A stretch of 64,000 nucleotides of DNA from JALHST01 sp038316335 (GTDB taxonomy: Bacteria; Bacteroidota; Bacteroidia; Flavobacteriales; Flavobacteriaceae), in the NCBI GenBank assembly GCA_038316335.1, contig JBBQAM010000001.1, positions 62,001-126,000 of the forward strand, written 5' to 3'. Positions 44,646-53,800 of this stretch are shown piece by piece. The notes beneath the pieces were generated by a model that made no database searches, was not told where the DNA came from, and saw nothing but the letters and a program-made list of their open reading frames with translations. Numbering within the stretch: the first letter of the stretch is position 1; each line of letters starts with the position of its first letter. The position numbers and the translations under genes were made by a program.

Positions 44646-45701
44646 ATGTATGATTATCTCATTGTAGGGCTCGGCCTTGGAGGTATTGCCTTTTGTGAGA
44701 CCTTGGAAAGGAATGGGAAAACCTTCAAGGTTATTAGCGATGGCTCGCAGACCTCCTCTAAAGTAGCCGGAGGCATGTATAACCCGGTAATTCTTAAGCG
44801 TTTTACTTTGGCGTCGATGGCCGAGGAACAGTTAGGACGCGCGTTGCCCTTTTATCAGGAATTGGAGCGAAGGCATGCCATTAAAATTGATCATAAAGTT
44901 CCTGTACTTCGACGTTTTGCTTCGATAGGGGAACAGAATGCTTGGTTTGAGGCCGCCGATAGGCCAGGGCTCTCCAAATTTCTTTCTACAAAGATACTAG
45001 CCAATCGGAATGCTGCAATTAATGCTCCTTTTGGATATGGCCAGGTATTGCACACAGGGAGGATCGATACCTTAAGATTATGTGATCTTTTCAACAAGGA
45101 ACTTTTGGAAAAGGAGTTGCTCCAACAAGAGACCTTTGACTACACCCAATTAAAACATCATCCCGAAGGCATAGAATATGGGGGCATTCAAGCGAGGCAC
45201 CTTGTTTTTGCAGAGGGGTTCGGACTGCGACAAAACCCGTATTTCAAATATCTTCCCTTGAGTGGGACAAAAGGCGAATTGTTAACCATCAAAGCTCCTG
45301 AACTTAGGGAAAGCAATGTCATTAAATCATCGGTGTTCATTATTCCTTTGGGCGAAGACCTGTATCGTGTCGGTGCTACCTACGGCTGGAATGATGCCAC
45401 CAATACGCCCACAGGGCAAGCAAGACAGGAACTTTTGCAGAAATTGAATTCCTTCCTTGCATGTGATTATGAAGTAATAGACCATGTCGCCGGAATTCGG
45501 CCTACGGTTATAGATAGATCGCCCCTTGTAGGTAGGCATCCACAAGACTACAATCTGTATGTCCTAAACGGATTCGGATCCAGAGGGGTAATGGTGGCTC
45601 CATTTGCGGCTGAGCAACTGTTTCAGTTCATCGAAAACAAAAAACCCATTTCCCTTTTGATCGATTGTAAACGATTTACAAAAAAGTACTATGGGATTTG
45701 A
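44646..45701 (+). CDS. FAD-dependent oxidoreductase (DAO superfamily)
   Basis: 351 residues from MYDYLIVGLGLGG, where G8-x-G10-xx-G13 is the FAD dinucleotide motif at the very N-terminus; a longer reading frame upstream lacks any similarity and would cross the promoter box. GGMYNPVILKRF (about 41-52), ARHLVFAEGFGL and the C-terminal GIRPTVIDRSPLVG...LYVLNGFGSRGVM are typical of the D-amino-acid-oxidase-like fold, also seen in the MnmC oxidase half. Substrate unknown. Convergent with the DUF983 gene, whose 3' end overlaps by 13 bases. Confidence 0.9.
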   Translation: MYDYLIVGLGLGGIAFCETLERNGKTFKVISDGSQTSSKVAGGMYNPVILKRFTLASMAEEQLGRALPFYQELERRHAIKIDHKVPVLRRFASIGEQNAWFEAADRPGLSKFLSTKILANRNAAINAPFGYGQVLHTGRIDTLRLCDLFNKELLEKELLQQETFDYTQLKHHPEGIEYGGIQARHLVFAEGFGLRQNPYFKYLPLSGTKGELLTIKAPELRESNVIKSSVFIIPLGEDLYRVGATYGWNDATNTPTGQARQELLQKLNSFLACDYEVIDHVAGIRPTVIDRSPLVGRHPQDYNLYVLNGFGSRGVMVAPFAAEQLFQFIENKKPISLLIDCKRFTKKYYGI

Positions 45702-46081
45702 TGCTGGGAGGCTTTAGGGTCAAAATGGACGAAAAAATTGATCCAGATGTTTCTGGAAAGGCGAATGATAAAAGGTAAAAAAACCACCAAAGTCAGAACG
45801 ATGGCGGTAAAGGTGACTTTCAATGAACTTCCAATGAACAAATAGGCAATGATAAAGGCCGCTACCGCGAAAGCAATGCCTACCCCATAACTAACATACA
45901 TGGCCCCATAAAAAAAGGAGGGTTCAATTTTATATTTGGTATTACAATGGGAACATCGCTCGTGCATTTTGAATAGATTGCCCAAATTATAGGGGTTTTT
46001 ATCTAAATACATGCTCTCTTCATGGCATTTAGGACAAGTTCCTGTTAAAATGCTGTAGAGTTTGTTTCCTTTTTTTAACAT
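45689..46081 (-). CDS. DUF983 family membrane protein with two Cys pairs
   Basis: 130 residues from MLKKGNKLY. Zinc-ribbon-like start GTCPKCH (Cys16, Cys19) and RCSHCNTKY (Cys43, Cys46), then two TM helices (about 56-78 and 82-105) and a short basic end. This is the DUF983 layout; function unknown. The start was chosen by the domain and by the TACTTTTG box 17 bases upstream; a longer frame reads antisense to the ABC-F gene and is not credible. Confidence 0.88.
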   Translation of the reverse strand: MLKKGNKLYSILTGTCPKCHEESMYLDKNPYNLGNLFKMHERCSHCNTKYKIEPSFFYGAMYVSYGVGIAFAVAAFIIAYLFIGSSLKVTFTAIVLTLVVFLPFIIRLSRNIWINFFVHFDPKASQHQIP

Positions 46082-46097
46082 TTGCAGATATTTTTCG

Positions 46098-46105
46098 CAA
46101 AAGTA
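46098..46105 (-). promoter_or_regulatory. -7 promoter box TACTTTTG for the DUF983 gene
   Basis: Exact TAnnTTTG on the minus strand, 16 bases before the DUF983 ATG, in the 64-base divergent gap with the ABC-F gene. Confidence 0.5.
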
Positions 46106-46145
46106 GCCTTTTGCGCACGTACTGAATGTAACAATCATAACAAAA

Positions 46146-48062
46146 ATGCTGAATATCCACAACCTTTCCGTTTCTTTTGGAGGGGAATATTTGTTCGAGG
46201 AAATATCTTTTAGGTTGAATGGCGGGGACCGCGTCGGACTTATAGGCAAGAACGGGGCTGGGAAATCGACGCTGTTGAAACTTTTGTCGCGGGATATGCC
46301 CATAGACTCTGGGACCATTGCTACTGAAAAGGACCTAAAAATTGGATTTCTTCGACAAGACATCGACTTTGAGCAAGGTAGGACCGTAGTCCAGGAAGCG
46401 CATCAAGCCTTTGAGGAAATCAAAGGACTGGAGTTGCGGCTTGACCATATAAATCATCAGCTGGCAGAGCGCACCGATTACGAAAGCGAGGGGTACCATC
46501 AACTGATGGTTGACCTGAACGACGTCACCCATCATTATGAGATCCTTGGGGGCTATAACTACCAAGGTGAGACCGAAAAGATACTCTTGGGACTTGGCTT
46601 CAAAAGGACGGACTTCGATAAAAATACGGATACGTTTTCCGGGGGGTGGCGCATGCGGATCGAATTGGCCAAACTCTTACTTCAGAGCAATGATGTATTG
46701 CTTTTGGATGAGCCTACGAACCATCTTGATATTGAATCAATTATCTGGTTGGAGCAATTTCTTAAGAATTATTCAGGGGCTGTCGTAATCGTTTCACACG
46801 ATAAAATGTTTTTAGACAATGTAACCAATAGAACCATAGAAATTTCCTTGGGCCGGATCTATGACTACAATAAGCCCTATTCACAGTTTTTGAAATTACG
46901 GGCAGAAATCAAGGGGCAACAACTAAATGCACAAAAAAACCAGGAAAAGGAGATTCAACAGGCAGAACGCCTCATTGAAAAATTCAGGGCGAAAAGCACC
47001 AAGGCATCTATGGCCCAGTCCTTGATCAAAAAGCTGGACAAAATTGAACGGATCGAAGTCGATGAAGATGATAATAGTGTAATGAATCTTCGCTTTCCTA
47101 TATCGGTAAATCCCGGAAAAGTGGTTTGTGTAATAGAAGGGCTTTCAAAAAGTTATGGTGACAACCATGTTTTGGATGACATAGACCTCCTGATCGAACG
47201 TGAAAGTAAAATCGCATTTGTAGGTCAGAATGGCCAAGGGAAATCTACCCTTGCAAAGATAACGGTAGGTGAATTGAACTACAAAGGGCATTTGAAGTTG
47301 GGCCATAATGTTCAGATTGGTTATTTTGCCCAAAATCAAGCGGAATATCTTGATGGTTCAAAGACCGTTTTAGATACCATGATCGATGCGGCCAACGAAA
47401 AAAACCGAAGTAAGGTTCGGGATATTTTAGGGTCTTTTCTCTTTCGGGGAGATGAGGTCGAAAAGTATGTAAAGGTGCTCTCGGGAGGTGAGCGAAACCG
47501 ATTGGCCCTCGCCAAAATGTTACTTCAGCCATTTAATGTCCTCGTGATGGACGAACCGACCAACCATCTCGATATCAAATCAAAAAATGTCTTGAAACAG
47601 GCACTGCAAAGCTTTGAGGGAACCTTGATCCTGGTATCGCATGACCGGGATTTCTTACAAGGCCTGACCAATAAAGTGTATGAGTTCAAGGATCAAAAGA
47701 TCAAGGAATATCTTGGGGATATCGATTATTATCTTGAACAACGCAAGGTGACCGATTTCAGGGCAATTGAAAAAAAGGAGGACCGGCCTAAAACGAAAGT
47801 ACAAGCTACGGCCGAAAAGGCTCCCCGACCAGATCAAAAAAAGGTAAAGACCCTCAAGAACCAACTCGGAACCCTTGAAAGTGAAATAGCCGGCCTTGAA
47901 AAACAACTGGCCGATATTGATCATAAGTTGCGAATAGAATACACTGCAACTATTGCCAAGCCAAATTTTTTTGATACCTATCAGGATAAGAAAAGAAATT
48001 TAGAGAAGTTGATGAAAAATTGGGAAGAAGTCACGATCGAACTTGAAAAACTTACAGGGTAG
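46146..48062 (+). CDS. ABC-F family ATPase (Uup/YdiF-like)
   Basis: Cytosolic twin-ATPase without membrane domains; ABC-F proteins act on the ribosome in translation or, in some members, antibiotic protection. 638 residues. First Walker A GKNGAGKST (34-42) with signature FSGGWRMRIELAK; second Walker A GQNGQGKST (about 360-368) with signature LSGGERNRLALAK (about 445). Both Walker B regions read LLDEPTNHLDI or VMDEPTNHLDI. Between them lies the ABC-F linker helix pair (about 245-305), and the C-terminus is a charged coiled coil (about 570-635), as in Uup. Housekeeping rather than resistance is more likely. Confidence 0.95.
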   Translation: MLNIHNLSVSFGGEYLFEEISFRLNGGDRVGLIGKNGAGKSTLLKLLSRDMPIDSGTIATEKDLKIGFLRQDIDFEQGRTVVQEAHQAFEEIKGLELRLDHINHQLAERTDYESEGYHQLMVDLNDVTHHYEILGGYNYQGETEKILLGLGFKRTDFDKNTDTFSGGWRMRIELAKLLLQSNDVLLLDEPTNHLDIESIIWLEQFLKNYSGAVVIVSHDKMFLDNVTNRTIEISLGRIYDYNKPYSQFLKLRAEIKGQQLNAQKNQEKEIQQAERLIEKFRAKSTKASMAQSLIKKLDKIERIEVDEDDNSVMNLRFPISVNPGKVVCVIEGLSKSYGDNHVLDDIDLLIERESKIAFVGQNGQGKSTLAKITVGELNYKGHLKLGHNVQIGYFAQNQAEYLDGSKTVLDTMIDAANEKNRSKVRDILGSFLFRGDEVEKYVKVLSGGERNRLALAKMLLQPFNVLVMDEPTNHLDIKSKNVLKQALQSFEGTLILVSHDRDFLQGLTNKVYEFKDQKIKEYLGDIDYYLEQRKVTDFRAIEKKEDRPKTKVQATAEKAPRPDQKKVKTLKNQLGTLESEIAGLEKQLADIDHKLRIEYTATIAKPNFFDTYQDKKRNLEKLMKNWEEVTIELEKLTG

Positions 48063-48141
48063 TAACAAAAATTGAAATAAAATTCCTACACCACATAATT
48101 TTTATGTTTTACAACAAATATGGGCGTTTCATCGTAAATAT

Positions 48142-48172
48142 TTGAATATCACGGATAATATTACGTAATTTG
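48142..48172 (+). promoter_or_regulatory. possible promoter of the LRR gene
   Basis: TTG (48142-48144), 21 bases, TAATTTG (48166-48172), one base shorter than TAnnTTTG. About 63 bases upstream of the LRR gene start. Confidence 0.35.
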
Positions 48173-48235
48173 TAGGGTAAATCTTAAAGAACTGGGTTTA
48201 TTACAATCGAACGATTGAATTCTCAAAACATTTCT

Positions 48236-49129
48236 ATGAAAAAGGTGCGTTGTATTTTACTTTTATCTGTGATGGCCTTTGGCTTTCTTCAGGCAAAAGT
48301 TCCGAAGGCCGAAAGGCAAGCGTTGCTAGATTTATATACAAATACCAATGGGAATCATTGGATAAAAAAGTGGGACTTGACAACTCCCATCGCTACTTGG
48401 TATGGGGTTAAAGTGCAGAATGATCATGTAGTTGAGATCAATCTGTTCCGAAATAACCTAATGGGTCCTTTGCCCGAAAGCCTGAATAAATTGACCCATT
48501 TGACCGCCTTGAACCTCGCATTCAACAATCTGACCGGTGAGATTCCTGAAAGTATTGTACTGTTGGGCAACCTCAAGATCTTAAAATTGGAAATGAACCG
48601 TATAAAAGGGACGCTTCCTGCTAATATAGGTCAGATGGCTAGCCTTGAGGAAATGAGTTTGTTTAATAACTTTCTAACGGGGAATATTCCTGAAAGTATT
48701 GGGAATTTGACACATCTTAAAATATTGAATCTTTCGAGTAATACTATTAAGGGCGAGATTCCAATCAGTCTTGGAAAACTAACCCAATTAGAAAGCCTTG
48801 GACTTTTCGAAAATGGGTTGGAAGGTGTTATTCCCTCCGAAATAGGAAATCTGGTGAAAATGAAGGAACTGGTCCTGGCGAATAATCAATTGGGAGGTGA
48901 AATTCCGGCCGAATTCGCGCAGTTGGCAAGTTTAAGGATTATGCAGATCCAGAATAACAAGTTTGATTCCTTTAAAAATTTACAAATGATGGATTCAAGG
49001 GAGTTTCTGGTTTTTGATTATGATGACGGCAATCTTAAAAAGGACTTCAAGGATTTGAAGTTTAGTAAGACGCGAATGGCGGATACTAAATTTGAGGATG
49101 ATGATACGAATGATAATGATAATGAGTAG
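48236..49129 (+). CDS. secreted leucine-rich-repeat protein, plant-type LRRs
   Basis: 297 residues from MKKVRC. Signal peptide (about 1-20, ending LQA), then a cap resembling plant extracellular LRR proteins: ERQALLDLYTNTNGNHW and TWYGVKV. About seven 24-residue repeats of the form LxxLxxLxLxxNxLxGxIPxxIGxL follow (for example LTALNLAFNNLTGEIPESI). The C-terminus is strongly acidic (EDDDTNDNDNE). No T9SS CTD or lipobox is obvious. Binding partner unknown; surface recognition is a guess. The gene stands alone with its own terminator. Confidence 0.88.
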   Translation: MKKVRCILLLSVMAFGFLQAKVPKAERQALLDLYTNTNGNHWIKKWDLTTPIATWYGVKVQNDHVVEINLFRNNLMGPLPESLNKLTHLTALNLAFNNLTGEIPESIVLLGNLKILKLEMNRIKGTLPANIGQMASLEEMSLFNNFLTGNIPESIGNLTHLKILNLSSNTIKGEIPISLGKLTQLESLGLFENGLEGVIPSEIGNLVKMKELVLANNQLGGEIPAEFAQLASLRIMQIQNNKFDSFKNLQMMDSREFLVFDYDDGNLKKDFKDLKFSKTRMADTKFEDDDTNDNDNE

Positions 49130-49165
49130 TTGATATAGTTGATCATAATTTTAGTTAGTTTGGTT

Positions 49166-49194
49166 AAAGGGGATGCTAATTGCATCCCCTTTTC
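49166..49194 (+). terminator. intrinsic terminator of the LRR gene
   Basis: AAAGGGGATGC, loop TAATT, GCATCCCCTTT followed by T. An 11-bp stem, 36 bases after the stop. Confidence 0.88.
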
Positions 49195-49375
49195 TATAAA
49201 TGCGATGAAATATCATTACAAATTTTAATGGCAACGACTAATTCAATAATAATCGAATGGGTTATTTGCGATTATCTTAATATGCATAACTTTTAAGATA
49301 ATTTTAACTATTGCCGCTTAAACTAAAGGATAATTTAGCCATCTAACTTCGAGCCATTAATTCTATCCTTCCTAA

Positions 49376-50494
49376 ATGAATACTAGAAAAATAATCTTGT
49401 CAGTACTTGGCATTGTATTGATCATTGTCTCTATTTATGGGGCAATTGCCATCGTAAATAGTAAGAACACCCCCAAGCCCAGACCCGAAAAAGTGATAAA
49501 GACCGTATTTGTCGAGACGGTTAAAAACGGCGTGGTGCCTATTGTTGTCCCAGCCAATGGCAACCTAATGGCCAAACAACGCGTGGAACTGTATTCGGAG
49601 GTTCAGGGAGTATTCAGAAACGGCACCAAATTGTTCAAGGCAGGACAGCAATATAAGGCCGGCGAAGTTATTATACGTATTGATGCTTCAGAATATTCGG
49701 CCAGTGTTCAATCGGCCAAAAGCAACCTGTATAATCTATTGACCTCTATCATGCCTGACTTGCGATTAGACTACCCTGAGATCTTTGGGAAGTGGGAAGG
49801 CTATCTTAATGGCTTTGATATGGAAACCAGTACGCCTCCATTGCCTGAAATGACGTCAGAAAAGGAAAAATATTTTATATCTGGTCGCGGCATTCTGACG
49901 AGTTATTACAATTTAAGGAATTTAGAACAGCGACTTTCAAAGTACCGAATCTTAGCACCGTTTAGCGGGATTTTGACCGAGGCCTTGGTTACCGAGGGAA
50001 CCTTGATACGATCGGGCCAAAAACTAGGTGAGTTTATAAATCCGGATGTTTATGAACTCGAAGTGGCAATTAGTAAATCGTATAGTGATCTTTTAAAATT
50101 AGGCGAATCGGTCAAATTGACTAACCTGGACGACACGAAGACGTTTGAAGGCAAAGTTGCCCGAATCAATGGCAATGTGGATTTGGCCTCCCAAACAATC
50201 AAGGCATTTATTGAAGTAACGGATAAATCATTGAAAGAAGGCATGTATTTAGAAGCACAACTCAATGCCAAACAAGAAACCGATGCGATCGAAGTAGATC
50301 GTGGGCTGCTATTAGAAAATGATAGGATCTTCGTAGTTCGTGATTCTATTTTAGACGTAATAGATGTGAAACCGGTGTATTTTTCGGATAAAAGAGTAGT
50401 GCTTAAAGATGTGCCTGAAGGGATAACCATTGTTTCCAAACCAATAGTTGGCGCCTACACGGGGATGCTGGTCAAGCAATATAAAGGTCAATAA
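49376..50494 (+). CDS. RND efflux periplasmic adaptor (second efflux set)
   Basis: 372 residues. One N-terminal TM/signal segment (about 6-27), then the membrane-fusion layout: lipoyl half-motif LYSEVQGVFRNGTKLFKAG, a helical hairpin interrupted by a Pro-rich insert (TPPLPEMTSEKEKYF), second half-motif YRILAPFSGILTEALVTEG, and the barrel domain. No metal-binding module, unlike the copper adaptor. Followed 14 bases later by the pump, so an adaptor-pump-TolC unit. The 246 bases upstream hold the LRR terminator and AT-rich DNA but no regulator gene. Confidence 0.9.
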   Translation: MNTRKIILSVLGIVLIIVSIYGAIAIVNSKNTPKPRPEKVIKTVFVETVKNGVVPIVVPANGNLMAKQRVELYSEVQGVFRNGTKLFKAGQQYKAGEVIIRIDASEYSASVQSAKSNLYNLLTSIMPDLRLDYPEIFGKWEGYLNGFDMETSTPPLPEMTSEKEKYFISGRGILTSYYNLRNLEQRLSKYRILAPFSGILTEALVTEGTLIRSGQKLGEFINPDVYELEVAISKSYSDLLKLGESVKLTNLDDTKTFEGKVARINGNVDLASQTIKAFIEVTDKSLKEGMYLEAQLNAKQETDAIEVDRGLLLENDRIFVVRDSILDVIDVKPVYFSDKRVVLKDVPEGITIVSKPIVGAYTGMLVKQYKGQ

Positions 50495-50508
50495 TAAAGA
50501 TACCAACC

Positions 50509-53500
50509 ATGCGCAAGATTATATCCTACTTTATTAAATATCACGTTGCTGTAGATGTGTTCATCCTGGCCTTCTTCGTTTTTGGTATCGTAGGCATGTT
50601 GTCATTAAAATCTTCTTTCTTCCCATTAGTCGAATCAAAGAATATTTCAATAAATATTACCTACCCGGGCGCTTCCCCTCAAGAGATTGAAGAGGGAATC
50701 GTATTAAAGATCGAGGACAATCTAAAAGGCCTACAAGGAGTTGACCGGGTTACTTCTATCGCACGTGAAAATAGCGGAACGATTAATGTCGAGATCGAAA
50801 AAGGTCGAAACATCGATTTTATGTTGTTGGAGGTTAAAAATGCGGTTGATAGGGTGCCTTCGTTTCCTACAGGAATGGAGCCATTGGTCGTTTCAAAACT
50901 AGAGGCCATTCGCCAAACGATCAGTTTCGCGATAAGTGGCGAAAATGTTCCATTGGTGACATTGAAACAAATCGGACGTCAGATCGAGAATGAATTGCGC
51001 ACAATCGATGGTATTTCTCAAATAAACATGACTGGATATCCCCAGGAGGAAATTGAGATTGCCGTAAACGAGAATAACCTACTGGCCTATAATATGTCTT
51101 TTAATGATGTTGCCCAGGCCGTGGCGAACGCAAACATCCTGGTAACGGGAGGCAATATTAAGACCGATGCGGAGGAATACCTAATAAGGGCTAACAACCG
51201 ATTGTATTATGGCGATGAACTATCAAATTTAATTATTCGTGCCGATGCTTCCGGTCGTACAATTCGATTGAAAGATGTCGCAATTATACGAGATCGTTTT
51301 GCAGAATCCCCGAATGCCTCCTATTTTGATGGCAACCTTTCGGTAAATGCTTCGGTAACAAGCACCAATTCAGAGGATTTATTGACTTCCGCCGAAAAAG
51401 TGAAGTCGTATATCGAGGATTTTAACCACAAGCATAATAATATCAAGCTGCACGTGGTCAGCGACCAATCGACCACACTGAATCAGCGTACCGAACTGCT
51501 GACCAAGAATGCGATTATGGGCATGCTATTGGTCTTACTGTTCCTATCGCTGTTCCTGAACACACGACTAGCATTCTGGGTAGCATTCGGCCTGCCAATA
51601 TCCTTTTTGGGAATGTTTGTTTTTGCCGGATATTTTGGGGTGACGATCAATGTACTTTCTCTTTTTGGGATGATCATCGTTATTGGTATTTTGGTTGATG
51701 ACGGAATCGTCATCGCCGAAAATATTTATCAGCATTATGAAAGGGGCAAATCACCCATACAAGCTGCCATCGATGGTACGGTCGAGGTAATACCCCCAGT
51801 AGTCTCTGCCATTATAACCACTTTATTGGCTTTCTCGGTATTTCTCTTCCTTGATAGTCGGATTGGGGAATTTTTCAGTGAGGTCTCAGTAATCGTTATG
51901 TTGACCTTGTTTATTTCCTTGATAGAGGCATTGATCATCTTGCCAGCGCATTTGGCCCATTCCAAAGCCTTGGCGCCCATCTCCGACATGCCGAAATCTA
52001 AGATAGGGCAGCTTTTTGCCAAATTACGGGTAATAAATAAGTTGGGGGATCGACTTATGGTTTGGATGCGCGATACTATCTATGGCCCAGCCTTACATTT
52101 TACCTTAAAGCATAAAATCTTGACGTTTGGCCTTTTTGTTTCTGCCATTGTACTTACTTTGGGATCAATAGGAGGAGGGATTATCAGGACGGCATTTTTT
52201 CCACAGGTCGCCAGCGATAGGATACAGGTGCAATTATTGATGCCCAACGGTACAAATGAAAAAGTTACCGATTCAATTATCAGCCTTATCGAGGAGAAGG
52301 CAGACATTGTAAATCAGGAGATGACCGATGAATATTTGAAGGGCACCGGTAAAATACTCTTTGAGAATACAATCAAGAATCTAGGTCCCGGGACATCTGC
52401 CGCAAACCTTGAAATCAACTTACTTCCCGGAGAAGAAAGACCCGATGCGATTGCCTCTGAAATGGTAACCAATAGATTGCGCGAACTGGTTGGCCCAGTG
52501 ATCGGCGTTGAAAGCCTGATTTATGGATCGGGAGGAAATTTTGGAGGTAGCCCTGTTTCGGTATCCTTACTGGGTAATAATATACAAGAACTAAAGGCAG
52601 CTAAAAGAGAACTCAAAGATGCGTTGGAAAATAATGCGTTGTTAAAAGATGTGGCCGATAATGATCCTGCAGGCATCAAGGAAATACGCTTGGAATTAAA
52701 AGAAAACGCCTATTTATTGGGTCTTGATCTTCGCAATGTGATGAACCAAGTGCGATCCGGTTTCTTTGGAGCCCAGGCCCAACGTTTTCAAAGAGGGCAG
52801 GATGAAATACGCGTCTGGGTCCGATATGATCGTGAAAATCGATCTTCGATAACCGACCTTGATGAAATGCGGATCACGACCCCTAGTGGTAGCAAGGTGC
52901 CGCTGAAGGAAATTGCGAATTATACCATTGAAAGAGGGGATGTTGCCATTAATCACCTCGAAGGACGTCGGGAAATACAAGTCTCAGCAGACATTAAGGA
53001 CGTCAAAACGACCAGTCCGACCGACATTATGACGGATATTCGCACCATCATCATGCCCGAAATACAATCAAAATATCCGACGGTTTCTGCCTCGTATGAA
53101 GGTCAAAACCGTGAAGCGAACAAACTATTCGATTCATTGCGATTCGTAGGTCTGTCGGTATTAATGTTGATTTATATTACCATCGCATTTACATTTCGTA
53201 GTTTTAGTCAGCCTCTGTTGCTGATACTTCTGGTTCCCTTTAGTTTAACGGCTGTTGCTTGGGGGCATTGGATTCACGATTTCCCGATTAATATTCTATC
53301 GCTTTTAGGAATCATTGCTCTTATTGGAGTCATGGTAAACGACGGTCTGGTTTTGATCGGCAAATTCAATAGCAACCTTCGGGACGGAATGATATTCGAG
53401 GATGCTATTTATGATGCCGGAAAATCGCGATTCAGAGCGATATTCTTAACGACCGCTACTACTATTGCCGGCCTCGCTCCCTTGTTGTTGGAAAAGAGCA

Positions 53501-53790
53501 GACAGGCACAATTTTTAAAACCTATGGCGATTTCAATTGCCTATGGTATTGCCTTTGCAACAGTCCTGACACTCTTACTTCTCCCTATATTTTTGTCGTT
53601 TAGCAATCGTACGAAGGTAACTACCAAATGGTTGGCCAGTGGAAACAAGGTAACGAAGGAAGAGGTGGAACGGGCAATAAAGGAACAAAAAGAAGAACAG
53701 CATCACAGCCAAGGTTCTTCAACACAATCCTTAAACGGATTACCCAATACGATCAAAGAAAACCCAAAAGAATTTGAAGGTAAAGAATAG
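50509..53790 (+). CDS. RND efflux pump permease (HAE-type)
   Basis: Proton-driven inner-membrane exporter. 1093 residues with the two-fold RND layout: TM1, large periplasmic domain, TM2-6, TM7, second periplasmic domain, TM8-12. TM4 has VIGILVDDGIVIAEN with the Asp pair for proton transfer. Differs from the CusA-type pump at 15913: no long TM6-TM7 insert and no Met relay. The C-terminal 60 residues are a hydrophilic, Gln/Ser/Glu-rich tail. Substrate unknown; amphiphilic toxins or lipids are possible. The TolC gene starts 10 bases after the stop. Confidence 0.93.
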   Translation: MRKIISYFIKYHVAVDVFILAFFVFGIVGMLSLKSSFFPLVESKNISINITYPGASPQEIEEGIVLKIEDNLKGLQGVDRVTSIARENSGTINVEIEKGRNIDFMLLEVKNAVDRVPSFPTGMEPLVVSKLEAIRQTISFAISGENVPLVTLKQIGRQIENELRTIDGISQINMTGYPQEEIEIAVNENNLLAYNMSFNDVAQAVANANILVTGGNIKTDAEEYLIRANNRLYYGDELSNLIIRADASGRTIRLKDVAIIRDRFAESPNASYFDGNLSVNASVTSTNSEDLLTSAEKVKSYIEDFNHKHNNIKLHVVSDQSTTLNQRTELLTKNAIMGMLLVLLFLSLFLNTRLAFWVAFGLPISFLGMFVFAGYFGVTINVLSLFGMIIVIGILVDDGIVIAENIYQHYERGKSPIQAAIDGTVEVIPPVVSAIITTLLAFSVFLFLDSRIGEFFSEVSVIVMLTLFISLIEALIILPAHLAHSKALAPISDMPKSKIGQLFAKLRVINKLGDRLMVWMRDTIYGPALHFTLKHKILTFGLFVSAIVLTLGSIGGGIIRTAFFPQVASDRIQVQLLMPNGTNEKVTDSIISLIEEKADIVNQEMTDEYLKGTGKILFENTIKNLGPGTSAANLEINLLPGEERPDAIASEMVTNRLRELVGPVIGVESLIYGSGGNFGGSPVSVSLLGNNIQELKAAKRELKDALENNALLKDVADNDPAGIKEIRLELKENAYLLGLDLRNVMNQVRSGFFGAQAQRFQRGQDEIRVWVRYDRENRSSITDLDEMRITTPSGSKVPLKEIANYTIERGDVAINHLEGRREIQVSADIKDVKTTSPTDIMTDIRTIIMPEIQSKYPTVSASYEGQNREANKLFDSLRFVGLSVLMLIYITIAFTFRSFSQPLLLILLVPFSLTAVAWGHWIHDFPINILSLLGIIALIGVMVNDGLVLIGKFNSNLRDGMIFEDAIYDAGKSRFRAIFLTTATTIAGLAPLLLEKSRQAQFLKPMAISIAYGIAFATVLTLLLLPIFLSFSNRTKVTTKWLASGNKVTKEEVERAIKEQKEEQHHSQGSSTQSLNGLPNTIKENPKEFEGKE

Positions 53791-53800
53791 CGTTGTTAGC

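Noticed and set aside
46082..46363. N-terminal extension of the DUF983 frame into the ABC-F gene
   Set aside because: The first 94 codons are antisense to the start of ABC-F and lack similarity; the zinc-ribbon start and the TACTTTTG box set the start at 46081.
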